The notes below the pieces were generated by a model that was not told the origin of the DNA, searched no databases, and was given only the letters and a program-made list of their open reading frames with translations. Of a stretch of DNA of 64,000 nucleotides, positions 9,301 to 17,672 are shown one piece after another. Both the position numbers and the translations under genes were made by a program. The stretch's first letter is position 1. Each line of letters begins with the position of its first letter. Origin of the DNA: Pacificoceanicola sp049341065 (GTDB lineage: Bacteria > Pseudomonadota > Alphaproteobacteria > Rhodobacterales > Rhodobacteraceae); contig NZ_JBMPIX010000003.1 of the NCBI RefSeq assembly GCF_049341065.1, positions 186,001-250,000 of the forward strand. The letters are read 5' to 3'.

Positions 9301-9531
9301 ATGAAAGCTCGGGTACATGTGATGCTGAAAACCGGGGTTCTGGATCCGCAGGGCGAGGCCGTGCGCCATGCGCTGGGGGCCTTGGGCTTTGACGGGGTCG
9401 AAGGCGTGCGCCAAGGCAAGGTGATCGAGCTGGAACTGGCTGATGGCACCACCGAAGCGACCGTGAAAGAGATGTGCGAAAAGCTGCTCGCCAACACGGT
9501 GATCGAAAGCTACACGATCGAGCTTGGCTGA
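9301..9531 (+). CDS. purS: Phosphoribosylformylglycinamidine synthase subunit PurS
   Basis: 76 residues, the usual size of PurS, beginning M-K-A-R-V-H-V-M-L-K-T-G-V-L-D-P-Q-G and containing the conserved G-V-x-x-V-R-Q-G-K. PurS bridges PurQ and small PurL in FGAM synthase and passes ammonia between them. GAAAGGATGGGG precedes the ATG. Its stop overlaps the start of an alcohol dehydrogenase gene by one base (TGATG), an unusual partner, with purQ lying beyond. Confidence 0.96.
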   Translation: MKARVHVMLKTGVLDPQGEAVRHALGALGFDGVEGVRQGKVIELELADGTTEATVKEMCEKLLANTVIESYTIELG

Positions 9532-10571
9532 TGCGGGCTGCACGGCTGACCGGCTGGCGTCAACCACTTGAGATCGTCCGGATGGACGATCCGGCGCCGC
9601 CTGTGGGGGGCGTTGTTCTGAAAGTGTTGGCCAGCGGCATCTGCCGGTCCGACTGGCATGTCTGGACGGGCGGCGATGCTGTCGATCTGCCACATGTGCC
9701 GGGCCACGAATACTGCGGCGAAGTGGTCGCTGTGGGGCAGGGTGTGTCGCGCTGGAAAGCCGGCGACCGGGTGATCGCGCCCTTTATTCTTGCTTGCGGT
9801 GCCTGCCCGGATTGCTCGGCTGGGCATCAGACCATCTGCGCCAACCAGGTGTTGCCGGGGTTCACCGCGCCAGGCTCATTCGCTGAATTTGTCGCCGTGC
9901 CGCATGCCGACGAAAACCTGACCCGCCTGCCGGATACCATTGCCCCCGATCTGGCCGCCGCATTTGGCTGCCGCGTCACGACCGCGTGGCAGGCTCTGAC
10001 AGGCCGTGCTGCGCTGAAGCCGGGTGAATGGCTGGCGGTTTTTGGATGCGGCGGTGTTGGCCTCTCGGCGATGCTGCTGGGCCGGGCGCTTGGCGCGCGG
10101 GTGGTCGTCGTCGATGTGGTGGCCGAGAAGCTGGCACATGCCAAATATCTTGGCGCCGATGCCGTCGTCAACGCAACCGAGGGCAACGCCGCCGAGGCGG
10201 TGCGCGAGATCACCCAAGGCGGTGCCCATGTCGCCATCGAGGCGCTTGGCATTCCCGCCACAACCGAGGCCGCCCTGCGCGCCTGCCGCAAACTGGGCCG
10301 CATGGTGCAGATCGGCATGCCCGCAGGCGATCACACCCGGATGGAACTGCCATGGGACGTGGTGTATTCCGGCCAACTGGCGATTTACGGCACGCGCGGC
10401 ATGCCTGCCCATCGCTATGCGGATCTGTTAAACATGGTCGATGGCGGTCTTGTCGACCTGAGCCCGATCATTGCCCGCCGTGTCGCGCTCAGCGATGCGA
10501 CAACCGAACTTGCCGCCTTTGACAATGCTGCCCCTCCCGGGGTGGCGGTCATCACCGATTTTGCGAACTGA
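9531..10571 (+). CDS. Zinc-dependent alcohol dehydrogenase (MDR family)
   Basis: 346 residues. It carries the catalytic-zinc motif region (S-G-I-C-R-S-D-W-H and G-H-E-Y-C-G-E-V-V-A-V-G), four structural-zinc cysteines (A-C-G-A-C-P-D-C-S-A-G-H-Q-T-I-C) and the Rossmann motif G-C-G-G-V-G-L-S. These mark a medium-chain NAD(P)-dependent alcohol dehydrogenase. The start at 9531 overlaps the purS stop (TGATG), so translation is likely coupled, and purQ begins 12 bp after the stop. A link to purine synthesis is not known; the gene may simply have been captured in the operon. The substrate is not evident. Confidence 0.88.
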   Translation: MRAARLTGWRQPLEIVRMDDPAPPVGGVVLKVLASGICRSDWHVWTGGDAVDLPHVPGHEYCGEVVAVGQGVSRWKAGDRVIAPFILACGACPDCSAGHQTICANQVLPGFTAPGSFAEFVAVPHADENLTRLPDTIAPDLAAAFGCRVTTAWQALTGRAALKPGEWLAVFGCGGVGLSAMLLGRALGARVVVVDVVAEKLAHAKYLGADAVVNATEGNAAEAVREITQGGAHVAIEALGIPATTEAALRACRKLGRMVQIGMPAGDHTRMELPWDVVYSGQLAIYGTRGMPAHRYADLLNMVDGGLVDLSPIIARRVALSDATTELAAFDNAAPPGVAVITDFAN

Positions 10572-10583
10572 AGGGATAGCCCT

Positions 10584-11252
10584 ATGAAAGCTGCCGTCAT
10601 CGTCTTTCCCGGCTCCAACTGCGACCGCGATTTGAAGCGCGCCTTTGAACAGGCGGGGCTGCAGGTGCAGATGGTCTGGCATAAGGATACCGCGCTGCCC
10701 AAGGGGATCGACATCGTCGGCATTCCCGGCGGCTTTTCCTTTGGCGATTACCTGCGCTGTGGCGCGATTGCCGCGAATGCACCGATCTGCCGCGAAGTCG
10801 CCGCCCACGCTGAGCGTGGCGGTTATGTCTTTGGGGTCTGCAACGGATTTCAGGTGCTGACCGAAACCGGGCTTCTGCCCGGGGCGCTGCTGCGCAATGC
10901 CAATCTTAAATACATCTGCCGCACCATCGGCCTGAAGGTCGAACAAACCGGCAGTGTGTTCACCCAAGGCTATATGCAGGGCGAAGAGATCGGCATTCCC
11001 ATCGCACACCATGACGGCAACTATTTCTCCGATGCCGCAACGCTGGACATGCTCGATTCTGAAGGCCGTGTGGCCTTCCGCTATACCGACAACCCCAATG
11101 GCTCGGCCCGCGATATCGCTGGCATCCTGTCGGAAAATCGCCGGGTTCTCGGGATGATGCCGCACCCCGAACGTGCGTCGGAATCCGCCCACGGCAATCA
11201 GGATGGTGCGCGCCTTTTCGCTCATCTGACCAAGGCCTTGGCCGAGGCGTGA
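10584..11252 (+). CDS. purQ: Phosphoribosylformylglycinamidine synthase subunit PurQ
   Basis: 222 residues, normal length. This is the glutaminase subunit of FGAM synthase, with the class I amidotransferase nucleophile Cys in F-G-V-C-N-G-F-Q and the His/Glu pair in M-M-P-H-P-E-R. The N-terminus (M-K-A-A-V-I-V-F-P-G-S-N-C-D-R-D) is characteristic. It lies 12 bp after the dehydrogenase gene with AAGGGATAG as ribosome site, so purS, the dehydrogenase and purQ form one transcription unit. purL is not in the window. Confidence 0.97.
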   Translation: MKAAVIVFPGSNCDRDLKRAFEQAGLQVQMVWHKDTALPKGIDIVGIPGGFSFGDYLRCGAIAANAPICREVAAHAERGGYVFGVCNGFQVLTETGLLPGALLRNANLKYICRTIGLKVEQTGSVFTQGYMQGEEIGIPIAHHDGNYFSDAATLDMLDSEGRVAFRYTDNPNGSARDIAGILSENRRVLGMMPHPERASESAHGNQDGARLFAHLTKALAEA

Positions 11253-11289
11253 CTTGAGCGCGGGCGGGCGGGGGCCTATCCTGCCTGCC

Positions 11290-13068
11290 ATGGCCCAAAG
11301 CACGTCCAGACCCAGAAAACCCACCAAACCGGGAAACCGGCGTTCAGCCCCGCTGTCGTGGCGGGTGCGCTTGGCGCTGGTCTTGCTTTTGGTTGCGGCG
11401 GTGGCAACGGTCTGGATAACCAACCGCCTTTTGGCGGACCGCTTTACCGAAACCACCCGCAACCGGGCCGAGCTGCGTCTGGCTCTGTACTCCGGCAACC
11501 TGATCTCGGAATTGCGCCGCAATGCCATCGTGCCGCAGCTTCTGGCGCGGGATCCGGCGTTGATCGGCGCGCTGAATTCGGGCGAATACACCCAAAGCTC
11601 GCAGCGGCTGATCTCATTCGTGGACGAAATTGGCGCGGCCTCCTTGATGCTGCTGGACCGCGACGGGCGCACCGTCGCTGCCACAGATCGCAACCGGCTG
11701 GGCGAAACCCACCGCTCGCTGGGCTATTTCGTCGAGGCGCTGCGCGCAAACACCACTGTCTTTACCGTGATCGAACGCGAATCTGGCGGCTTTCGTTTTA
11801 CCTATTCCCGCCGTGTCGAAAGCCAGAATCAGGCGATCGGCGTGATCGTGGTCGAGGTCGATCTGGCCAAGTTCGAACGTGCTTGGGCCGGGATTTCCGA
11901 TGCGGTGATGGTGACCGACAGCCAGGGCCGCATCATCCTTGCGACCGAGCCGCGCTGGCGCGGACTGACCACGCCAGAAGCGCTACAACGCCAACCCCCG
12001 GACGGTGCCATCGAACGCGCGATCCGCGCCACTTCGGACTGGACCAACACCGAGGCCGACGCCTATCTGTCCGGCGAAGCGGTGATGCGGATCGACGGGC
12101 GCATTCCCTTCCGCGGCTGGACCCTGACGACCTTTACCACCTATGCCAGCGTGCGCGAGCGGGTGAACGCGGTGCTGGCGTTGGAAATCATGGGATTTGC
12201 GATCCTCGCAGCGCTGGCCTTCTACGCCTTGTCGCGGAAAACGGCGATCAGAATGGCGCTTTTTCAGCGCGAATCCGCGGAACTTCGTGCACTGAATGCC
12301 CGATTGCAGGCAGAAATGGCCGAACGCGAACGGGTGCAGGAAAACCTTGCGGTGGCCGAACAATCACTGGCGCAAAGCTCCAAACTGGCCGCTCTGGGCG
12401 AGATGTCTGCCGCTGTTAGCCACGAATTGAACCAACCTCTGGCGGCGATGAAAACCTATCTGGCCGGCGCGCGGCTTTTGCTGCGCCGCAACCGTCCCGA
12501 CGAGGCGCTGACCGCCTTCCACCGGATCGACGACCTGATCGAGCGTATGGGCGCCATCACACGGCAGTTGAAATCCTATGCCCGCAAAGGCCAGGAAATG
12601 CTGAGCCCGGTGGACATGGCCGATGCACTGGCGACCTCGCTTTCGATGATGGAGCCACAGTTAAAATCCCGCAGGGTCAAGATTTCGCGTATCCTGCCGG
12701 ATGAGTCTGTCAAAGTGATGGGCGATCGGATGCGGATCGAACAGGTTCTGGTCAACCTCTTGCGCAATGCGCTGGACGCCACCAAGTCTGTGGAGGACCC
12801 ACAGATCGAAATCATACTTGCGGCCGGGGAAACGGCCACTCTGTCGGTGCGCGACAACGGCGTCGGGATCGAAGATCTCGAGTCGCTGTTCGAACCGTTC
12901 TATACCACCAAGCAACCTGGTGACGGGGTGGGGCTTGGGCTGGCGATCTCATCGGGGATCGTGACCGATCTTGGTGGGCGGCTGACCGCCCGCAACAGTG
13001 AACGCGGCGGTGCAGTCTTTGAAGTGCAGCTTCCGATTTTGAACGAAAAGACCCAGGCGGCGGAATAA
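11290..13068 (+). CDS. DctB-like membrane sensor histidine kinase
   Basis: About 592 residues from ATG 11290; a TTG 12 codons earlier (11254) is the alternative. Layout: basic N-terminus, membrane helix near residues 25-45, a periplasmic Cache/PAS-like sensor of about 240 residues, a second helix, a coiled coil, the H-box A-L-G-E-M-S-A-A-V-S-H-E-L-N-Q-P-L-A, and the ATPase core (N-L-L-R-N-A-L-D-A, D-N-G-V-G-I, G-V-G-L-G-L-A-I-S). The arrangement and the partner gene 10 bp downstream match DctB, which senses C4-dicarboxylates. No dicarboxylate transporter is adjacent; a TRAP operon lies 42 kb away beside its own kinase. Confidence 0.8.
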   Translation: MAQSTSRPRKPTKPGNRRSAPLSWRVRLALVLLLVAAVATVWITNRLLADRFTETTRNRAELRLALYSGNLISELRRNAIVPQLLARDPALIGALNSGEYTQSSQRLISFVDEIGAASLMLLDRDGRTVAATDRNRLGETHRSLGYFVEALRANTTVFTVIERESGGFRFTYSRRVESQNQAIGVIVVEVDLAKFERAWAGISDAVMVTDSQGRIILATEPRWRGLTTPEALQRQPPDGAIERAIRATSDWTNTEADAYLSGEAVMRIDGRIPFRGWTLTTFTTYASVRERVNAVLALEIMGFAILAALAFYALSRKTAIRMALFQRESAELRALNARLQAEMAERERVQENLAVAEQSLAQSSKLAALGEMSAAVSHELNQPLAAMKTYLAGARLLLRRNRPDEALTAFHRIDDLIERMGAITRQLKSYARKGQEMLSPVDMADALATSLSMMEPQLKSRRVKISRILPDESVKVMGDRMRIEQVLVNLLRNALDATKSVEDPQIEIILAAGETATLSVRDNGVGIEDLESLFEPFYTTKQPGDGVGLGLAISSGIVTDLGGRLTARNSERGGAVFEVQLPILNEKTQAAE

Positions 13069-13078
13069 GGAAAATCAC

Positions 13079-14413
13079 ATGTCCACAGCCATGAAAATTG
13101 CCATTGTTGACGATGAAAAGGACATGCGCCAGTCAATCAGCCAATGGCTGGCTTTGTCTGGTTATGACACCGAAACCTTTGCCAGCGCGGAAGAAGCGCT
13201 TGGCAGCCTCGGGGCGGATTATCCGGGGATCGTGATCTCGGACATCAAGATGCCGGGGATGGACGGAATCCAGTTGCTGAAAAAGCTGATGGGGGCGGAC
13301 AGCGCGCTACCGGTCATCATGATCACCGGTCACGGCGACGTGCCGATCGCCGTTGAGGCGATGCGCATCGGTGCCTTTGATTTCCTCGAAAAACCCTTCA
13401 ACCCGGACCGTATGTCCGAATTGGCCAAGAAGGCGACCAATGCCAGACGGCTGACATTGGACAACCGTGCCCTGCGGCGCGAGCTGGCCGGGGGCGAGCA
13501 GATCATGCGCAAGCTGATCGGCGCCAGCCCGGTGATGGAACGCCTGCGCGAAGACATCCTCGATCTGGGGCAGGCCGATGGCCACGTCCTGATCGAAGGC
13601 GAAACCGGCACGGGCAAGACGCTGGTCGCTCATGCATTGCACGCAGTTGGCGCGCGGGCGGGCAAGAAATTCGTTCTGGTCTCCTGCGCAGCACTGGACG
13701 AAGACGCGCTGTTGCACCGCCTCTTTGGCCCGATGCAACCCGAAGAAAGCCGTCTGCCAGCCATCGAAGAGGCACGCGGCGGCACGCTGGTGCTAGAAGA
13801 TATCGAAGCCCTGTCAGACAGCGCACAGGCGCGGCTTTTGTCGGTCCTCGATGAACAGGGCAACCCGCCAGAAACCCGGATCGTGGCGATCTGCAACCTT
13901 CAGGACGAAGGCCGAACCTGCGAGTCGACGATGCGCCCGGATCTCTATTACCGGCTCGCAGCCCTCAAAATCGTTGTTCCGCCCCTGCGCGCGCGCGGCG
14001 AAGACATCCTGACGCTTTTCACCCGCCTTTCCGAACAATACGCCGAGGAATACGGCTGCGACGCCCCCAATGTCTCGGCCCAGGAAGCGGCGCAATTGCT
14101 TCAGGCGCCGTGGCCCGGAAACGTCCGCCAGTTGATCAACCTTGCCGAACGCGCGGTCCTGCAATCGCGCCGGGGGCAGGGGACAATCGCGTCTCTGCTG
14201 ATGTCGGACCACGACCAGATGCAGCCCGTGATGACCACCGAGGGCAAGCCGCTGAAGGAATATGTCGAAGCCTTTGAACGCATGCTGATCGACAACACGA
14301 TGCGTCGTCACAAGGGATCAATTTCGGCGGTGATGGATGAGTTGTGCCTGCCGCGCCGAACGTTGAACGAAAAGATGGCCAAATACGGGCTGCAACGCTC
14401 AGACTACCTTTGA
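13079..14413 (+). CDS. DctD-like response regulator with a degenerate sigma-54 activator domain
   Basis: 444 residues: receiver domain (1-120; Asp11-Asp12, phospho-acceptor Asp55, Thr83, Lys105), AAA+ domain (about 140-370) and a Fis-type helix-turn-helix (about 395-440, ending R-R-T-L-N-E-K-M-A-K-Y-G-L). Walker A is intact (GETGTGKT, 174-181), but the region that normally holds the G-A-F-T-G-A loop is shortened to F-G-P-M-Q-P-E-E-S-R (216-225), and Walker B reads L-V-L-E-D-I-E rather than L-F-L-D-E-I-G. The loop contacts sigma-54, so the protein may regulate a sigma-70-type promoter instead, as R. capsulatus NtrC does. It follows the kinase gene by 10 bp. Confidence 0.82.
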   Translation: MSTAMKIAIVDDEKDMRQSISQWLALSGYDTETFASAEEALGSLGADYPGIVISDIKMPGMDGIQLLKKLMGADSALPVIMITGHGDVPIAVEAMRIGAFDFLEKPFNPDRMSELAKKATNARRLTLDNRALRRELAGGEQIMRKLIGASPVMERLREDILDLGQADGHVLIEGETGTGKTLVAHALHAVGARAGKKFVLVSCAALDEDALLHRLFGPMQPEESRLPAIEEARGGTLVLEDIEALSDSAQARLLSVLDEQGNPPETRIVAICNLQDEGRTCESTMRPDLYYRLAALKIVVPPLRARGEDILTLFTRLSEQYAEEYGCDAPNVSAQEAAQLLQAPWPGNVRQLINLAERAVLQSRRGQGTIASLLMSDHDQMQPVMTTEGKPLKEYVEAFERMLIDNTMRRHKGSISAVMDELCLPRRTLNEKMAKYGLQRSDYL

Positions 14414-14438
14414 TGTCCGTAACATTGGAAATGTCGAC

Positions 14439-14488
14439 GTGGGGGCCAGCCCCCACACCCCCGGGATATTTTCCGACCAGTGAAGATG
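14439..14488 (+). repeat. Interspersed structured repeat, copy 1
   Basis: A perfect 8-bp hairpin (GTGGGGGC-CA-GCCCCCAC, 14439-14456) followed by the core CCCCCGGGATATTTTCCGAC and CAGTGAAGATG. It starts 26 bp after the dctD-like stop. The same core recurs at 36417-36443 and, inverted, at 14499-14560. Confidence 0.7.
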
Positions 14489-14498
14489 CGAGCCATGT

Positions 14499-14560
14499 GT
14501 TTCATCGGTCCACAAATATCCTGGGGTGAATGCGCGTAAGCGCAGAGGGGCAAAGCCCCC
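14499..14560 (-). repeat. Interspersed structured repeat, copy 2 (inverted)
   Basis: Read on the reverse strand: hairpin GGGGC-TTT-GCCCC, hairpin TGCGC-TTAC-GCGCA, then CACCCCAGGATATTTGTGGA and CCGATGAA. This is the same order of parts as the copy at 36389-36446. Together with copy 1 it makes a long imperfect inverted repeat (GATATTT arms) between the convergent dctD-like and gap genes. Confidence 0.65.
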
Positions 14561-14571
14561 GCTGAAACATG

Positions 14572-14597
14572 AAAAAGCGCCCGGCGTGAGCCGGGCA
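14572..14597 (-). terminator. Rho-independent terminator of gap
   Basis: On the reverse strand GCCCGGC-TCAC-GCCGGGC is followed by GCTTTTT, 28 bp after the gap stop. Confidence 0.8.
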
Positions 14598-14624
14598 CAT
14601 TTGGATCACGGCTGGTCTTGTGGC

Positions 14625-15629
14625 TTAGTGCAGCAAGCGGCCCATGGCACCTGCCACATCGGCCATACGCGCCGAGAAGCCCCATTCATTATCGTACCAT
14701 GCCAAAACCCGCACGAGGCGTTTGCCTGTGACTTTGGTTTGGTCAGGCGCAAAAATCGAGCTGTGCGTGGTGTGGTTGAAGTCGATCGACACCTTGGGCT
14801 CCGGATCGTAGCTGAGAACCGACCCCATGCGCCCTGCGGCGGCTTCGGCGACCACGTCGTTGACGTTTTCGACGGAGACGTCTTTCGACGCATAAAAGGT
14901 CAGATCGACCGCCGAGACATTCGGCGTGGGCACGCGCATGGCGGTACCGTCCAACTTGCCGATCAAGTTTGGCAGCACTTCTCCCAGCGCCTTCGCGGCG
15001 CCGGTCGAGGTTGGGATCATTGCCATGGCGGCGGCGCGGGCACGGTACAGGTCGTTGTGGCGGCGATCCAGCGTCGGCTGGTCGCCGGTATAGCTGTGGA
15101 TCGTCGTCATGATGCCGCTCTCGATACCGATGGCTTCGTCCAGCACCTTGGCCAGCGGCGCAAGGCAGTTGGTGGTGCAGGACCCGTTCGAGATCATCCG
15201 GTCCCCTTCCGCCAGATCGCGGTGGTTGACGCCATAGACGATGGTTTTCTGCACGTTTTTGGCCGGGGCCGAGATCAGCACCGATTTGGCGCCGCGGTTC
15301 ATGTGACCCGAAGCCTTTGCGCCGTCGTTGAATTTTCCGGTGCACTCCAGCACGACGTCGCAGCCACCCCAATCCAGTTCGTCCATGTCGTAGGAGGACA
15401 TCACGTCGATCGGACCACGGCCCAGATCCATCGAGTTTTCGGTCACGCGAACTTCACCCGGAAAGCGGCCATGCACGCTGTCATAGCGCAGCAGGTGGGC
15501 ATGGGTTTCGATGGGGCCGGGGGCGTTGATCCTGACCACCTGAACGTCATTGCGCGCGCTTTCGGCGATATGGGCCAGGGTGCATCGGCCAATGCGGCCA
15601 AATCCGTTGATGCCAACTGTGACGGTCAT
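14625..15629 (-). CDS. gap: Type I glyceraldehyde-3-phosphate dehydrogenase
   Basis: 334 residues, family length, starting MTVTVGINGFGRIG. The catalytic Cys151 lies in S-N-G-S-C-T-T-N-C, with the phosphate-site T-G-D-Q and the C-terminal W-Y-D-N-E-W-G-F-S. It interconverts glyceraldehyde-3-phosphate and 1,3-bisphosphoglycerate. The residue that normally discriminates for NAD (Asp in I-N-D) is replaced: the strand ends R-I-N-A-P-G (Asn35-Ala36), so use of NADP, or an anabolic role, is possible. The start at 15629 is set by the family N-terminus. tkt lies 2 kb away in the same direction, separated by two membrane-protein genes on the other strand. Confidence 0.93.
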   Translation of the reverse strand: MTVTVGINGFGRIGRCTLAHIAESARNDVQVVRINAPGPIETHAHLLRYDSVHGRFPGEVRVTENSMDLGRGPIDVMSSYDMDELDWGGCDVVLECTGKFNDGAKASGHMNRGAKSVLISAPAKNVQKTIVYGVNHRDLAEGDRMISNGSCTTNCLAPLAKVLDEAIGIESGIMTTIHSYTGDQPTLDRRHNDLYRARAAAMAMIPTSTGAAKALGEVLPNLIGKLDGTAMRVPTPNVSAVDLTFYASKDVSVENVNDVVAEAAAGRMGSVLSYDPEPKVSIDFNHTTHSSIFAPDQTKVTGKRLVRVLAWYDNEWGFSARMADVAGAMGRLLH

Positions 15630-15876
15630 GCGCGTGCCTCCAAAAGCATTTGTTAACAGGCGGTATACGTTGGCATGCTGCATCTGCAAAGGTAAAATAT
15701 CGTTTAGCCGCAAACTGTTAGCGATAAACTTGCGCCTCATCCACATGATGGCGCTAACGCACGGGTGGGGTTTGCGATAACATATGCGATGGGCGAAAAC
15801 CCCGCCAGAATCGGCTATCGCCTTGTGATTTGGCGCGGCGTGGCTAGGTTGCCATCAAGGATTATGGAGGCGCGGT

Positions 15877-16842
15877 ATGAGTGGACTTCTGGCACTTCTG
15901 GATGATGTGGCGGGCATTGCAAAGGTGGCGGCGGCCTCGGTTGACGACATCGGCGCGGCGGCGGCCAAGGCCGGAACCAAGACCGCTGGCGTCTTGATCG
16001 ACGATGCGGCGGTGACGCCGAAATATATCCAGGGGTTCGAGCCCAAACGCGAATTGCCGATCATCTGGCGCATTGCGCGCGGGTCTTTGGTGAACAAGCT
16101 GGTCTTTTTGTTGCCCGCAGCCTTGCTGATGGCGGCCTATGCGCCTTGGCTGGTCGCGCCTTTGTTGATCCTTGGCGGCAGTTACCTGTGTTTCGAGGGC
16201 GCCGAGAAGATCGTGCATGTGTTGATGCCGCATGATGAGCACTCCGGCGGGCCTGACGGCAGCCACGACGTCGGCGATCCCATCCATCTTGAGGAACAGA
16301 AGGTCAAAGGCGCGATCAAGACCGATTTCATCCTGTCCGCCGAGATCATGACCATCGCCTTGTCTGCGATCGAGGCGCCGAATGTCTGGATGCAGGCGGC
16401 CACGCTGGCCGTGGTGGGCGTGATGATCACAGCCGTCGTCTACGGCGCCGTGGCGGTCATCGTCAAAATGGATGATGTTGGCCTCTGGCTGACGCAGGTT
16501 GGCAGGCTGGGCACCACACGGGCGCTCGGGCGCGGCATCGTCAAGTTCATGCCCTGGCTGCTCAAGGGGCTGATGGTGGTGGGCACCGCAGCCATGCTTT
16601 GGGTCGGCGGCTCGATTATCGTGCATTCGCTGGCGCAGATGGGTTGGCCAGCGCTCGAAGAGTACATCCACAATATCGCCGTTGACTATGGCAACCACCA
16701 GCCTGGGTTGGAATGGATCATCACGGCCGCCTCTGATTTCGTGTTGGGCTTTCTCTGGGGCCTGGTCCTGATCCCTTTGGGCACCAAGATCATAGCGCCG
16801 CTTTGGGGCGCAATGTTTGGCAGCGCGGCCAAAGCGCATTGA
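15877..16842 (+). CDS. DUF808 (YedI-type) inner-membrane protein
   Basis: 321 residues with the N-terminus M-S-G-L-L-A-L-L-D-D-V-A-G-I-A-K typical of the DUF808/YedI family, an Ala-rich amphipathic stretch at 15-40 and several membrane helices (near 75-110, 165-200, 225-260, 285-310). Length matches the family. The function of these proteins is not established. ATGGAGG precedes the ATG. It is divergent from gap, and DUF2270 follows after about 95 bp on the same strand. Confidence 0.85.
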   Translation: MSGLLALLDDVAGIAKVAAASVDDIGAAAAKAGTKTAGVLIDDAAVTPKYIQGFEPKRELPIIWRIARGSLVNKLVFLLPAALLMAAYAPWLVAPLLILGGSYLCFEGAEKIVHVLMPHDEHSGGPDGSHDVGDPIHLEEQKVKGAIKTDFILSAEIMTIALSAIEAPNVWMQAATLAVVGVMITAVVYGAVAVIVKMDDVGLWLTQVGRLGTTRALGRGIVKFMPWLLKGLMVVGTAAMLWVGGSIIVHSLAQMGWPALEEYIHNIAVDYGNHQPGLEWIITAASDFVLGFLWGLVLIPLGTKIIAPLWGAMFGSAAKAH

Positions 16843-16936
16843 CCGGCCCTGAACAATCAAGCCAAGAGGCGCTGATGCGATAAACCTTGCTCTCTTGCCG
16901 GGTCGGGTGCCATCGTGATCCCGGGGGGGACGGATC

Positions 16937-17614
16937 ATGAAGGCTGTTGAAACGGGCGAACTGAGAAAACTGGATGCGGCGGAAATCGGTGCGATATCGC
17001 ATCTTTACCGGGGCGAGGTCTACCGCTCGACCATCTGGCGCACACGGTTGGACACGACGACAAACTGGGCCGTGGTGACCTTGGGCATTGCCCTGTCGAT
17101 CGCATTTTCGTCGCCGAACGCCTCGCCTTTGCCGCTGATCCTGGTTGGCATATTGATCTTTTTCTTCCTCATGCTCGAAGCGCGCCGCTACAGGTATTTC
17201 AACGTCTGGCGCGCCCGTTGCCGGTGGTTCGAGGTGCATTTCTTTGCCCCGATGATGGTGGACGGTGATCTGCACATGGAAGAGGGCTGGCAAAAGACGC
17301 TGGCCAACGACTATTGGAACCCAAGCTATCACGTGTCGATGTGGGTCGCTTTGGGGCGGCGAATCCGGAGAAACTATTTCTGGATCCTCCTGATCCAGTC
17401 GGTCGCATATCTGGGCAAACTCGCGGTTCATCCAGACCCGCTGTCGTCCCTGGCGCAATTGTCCGAGCGGGCGGCGATCGGGCCGATCAACGGGACAATC
17501 GTGCTGTCCATGGGGGCGGTCTATTGTCTGGTCTGGGGGTTGGCTGCAGTGGTCAGTTGGCGGGACGACAAACGCCGCGCCAGCCGTCGGAAAATGCATT
17601 CGAGCATGGGATAG
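16937..17614 (+). CDS. DUF2270 membrane protein
   Basis: 225 residues with two adjacent membrane helices (about 45-85) after a charged N-terminus, the segment E-A-R-R-Y-R-Y-F-N-V-W-R-A-R typical of DUF2270 proteins, and two further helices in the C-terminal half, ending in a basic tail. Function is unknown in the family. A GGGGGGA ribosome site lies ahead of ATG 16937. It may be co-transcribed with the DUF808 gene, and it converges on tkt. Confidence 0.8.
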   Translation: MKAVETGELRKLDAAEIGAISHLYRGEVYRSTIWRTRLDTTTNWAVVTLGIALSIAFSSPNASPLPLILVGILIFFFLMLEARRYRYFNVWRARCRWFEVHFFAPMMVDGDLHMEEGWQKTLANDYWNPSYHVSMWVALGRRIRRNYFWILLIQSVAYLGKLAVHPDPLSSLAQLSERAAIGPINGTIVLSMGAVYCLVWGLAAVVSWRDDKRRASRRKMHSSMG

Positions 17615-17622
17615 CGTCACGC

Positions 17623-17649
17623 AAAAGGGCGAGGAAATCCCCGCCCTTG
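17623..17649 (-). terminator. Terminator of tkt, possibly bidirectional
   Basis: Stem AAGGGCG-A-GG / CC-C-CGCCCTT with an AAAT loop and one mismatch. On the reverse strand it ends in TTTT, 24 bp after the tkt stop; it also sits just after the DUF2270 stop. Confidence 0.7.
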
Positions 17650-17672
17650 CAAGTGTCGAAAAGCTGGCCCTG

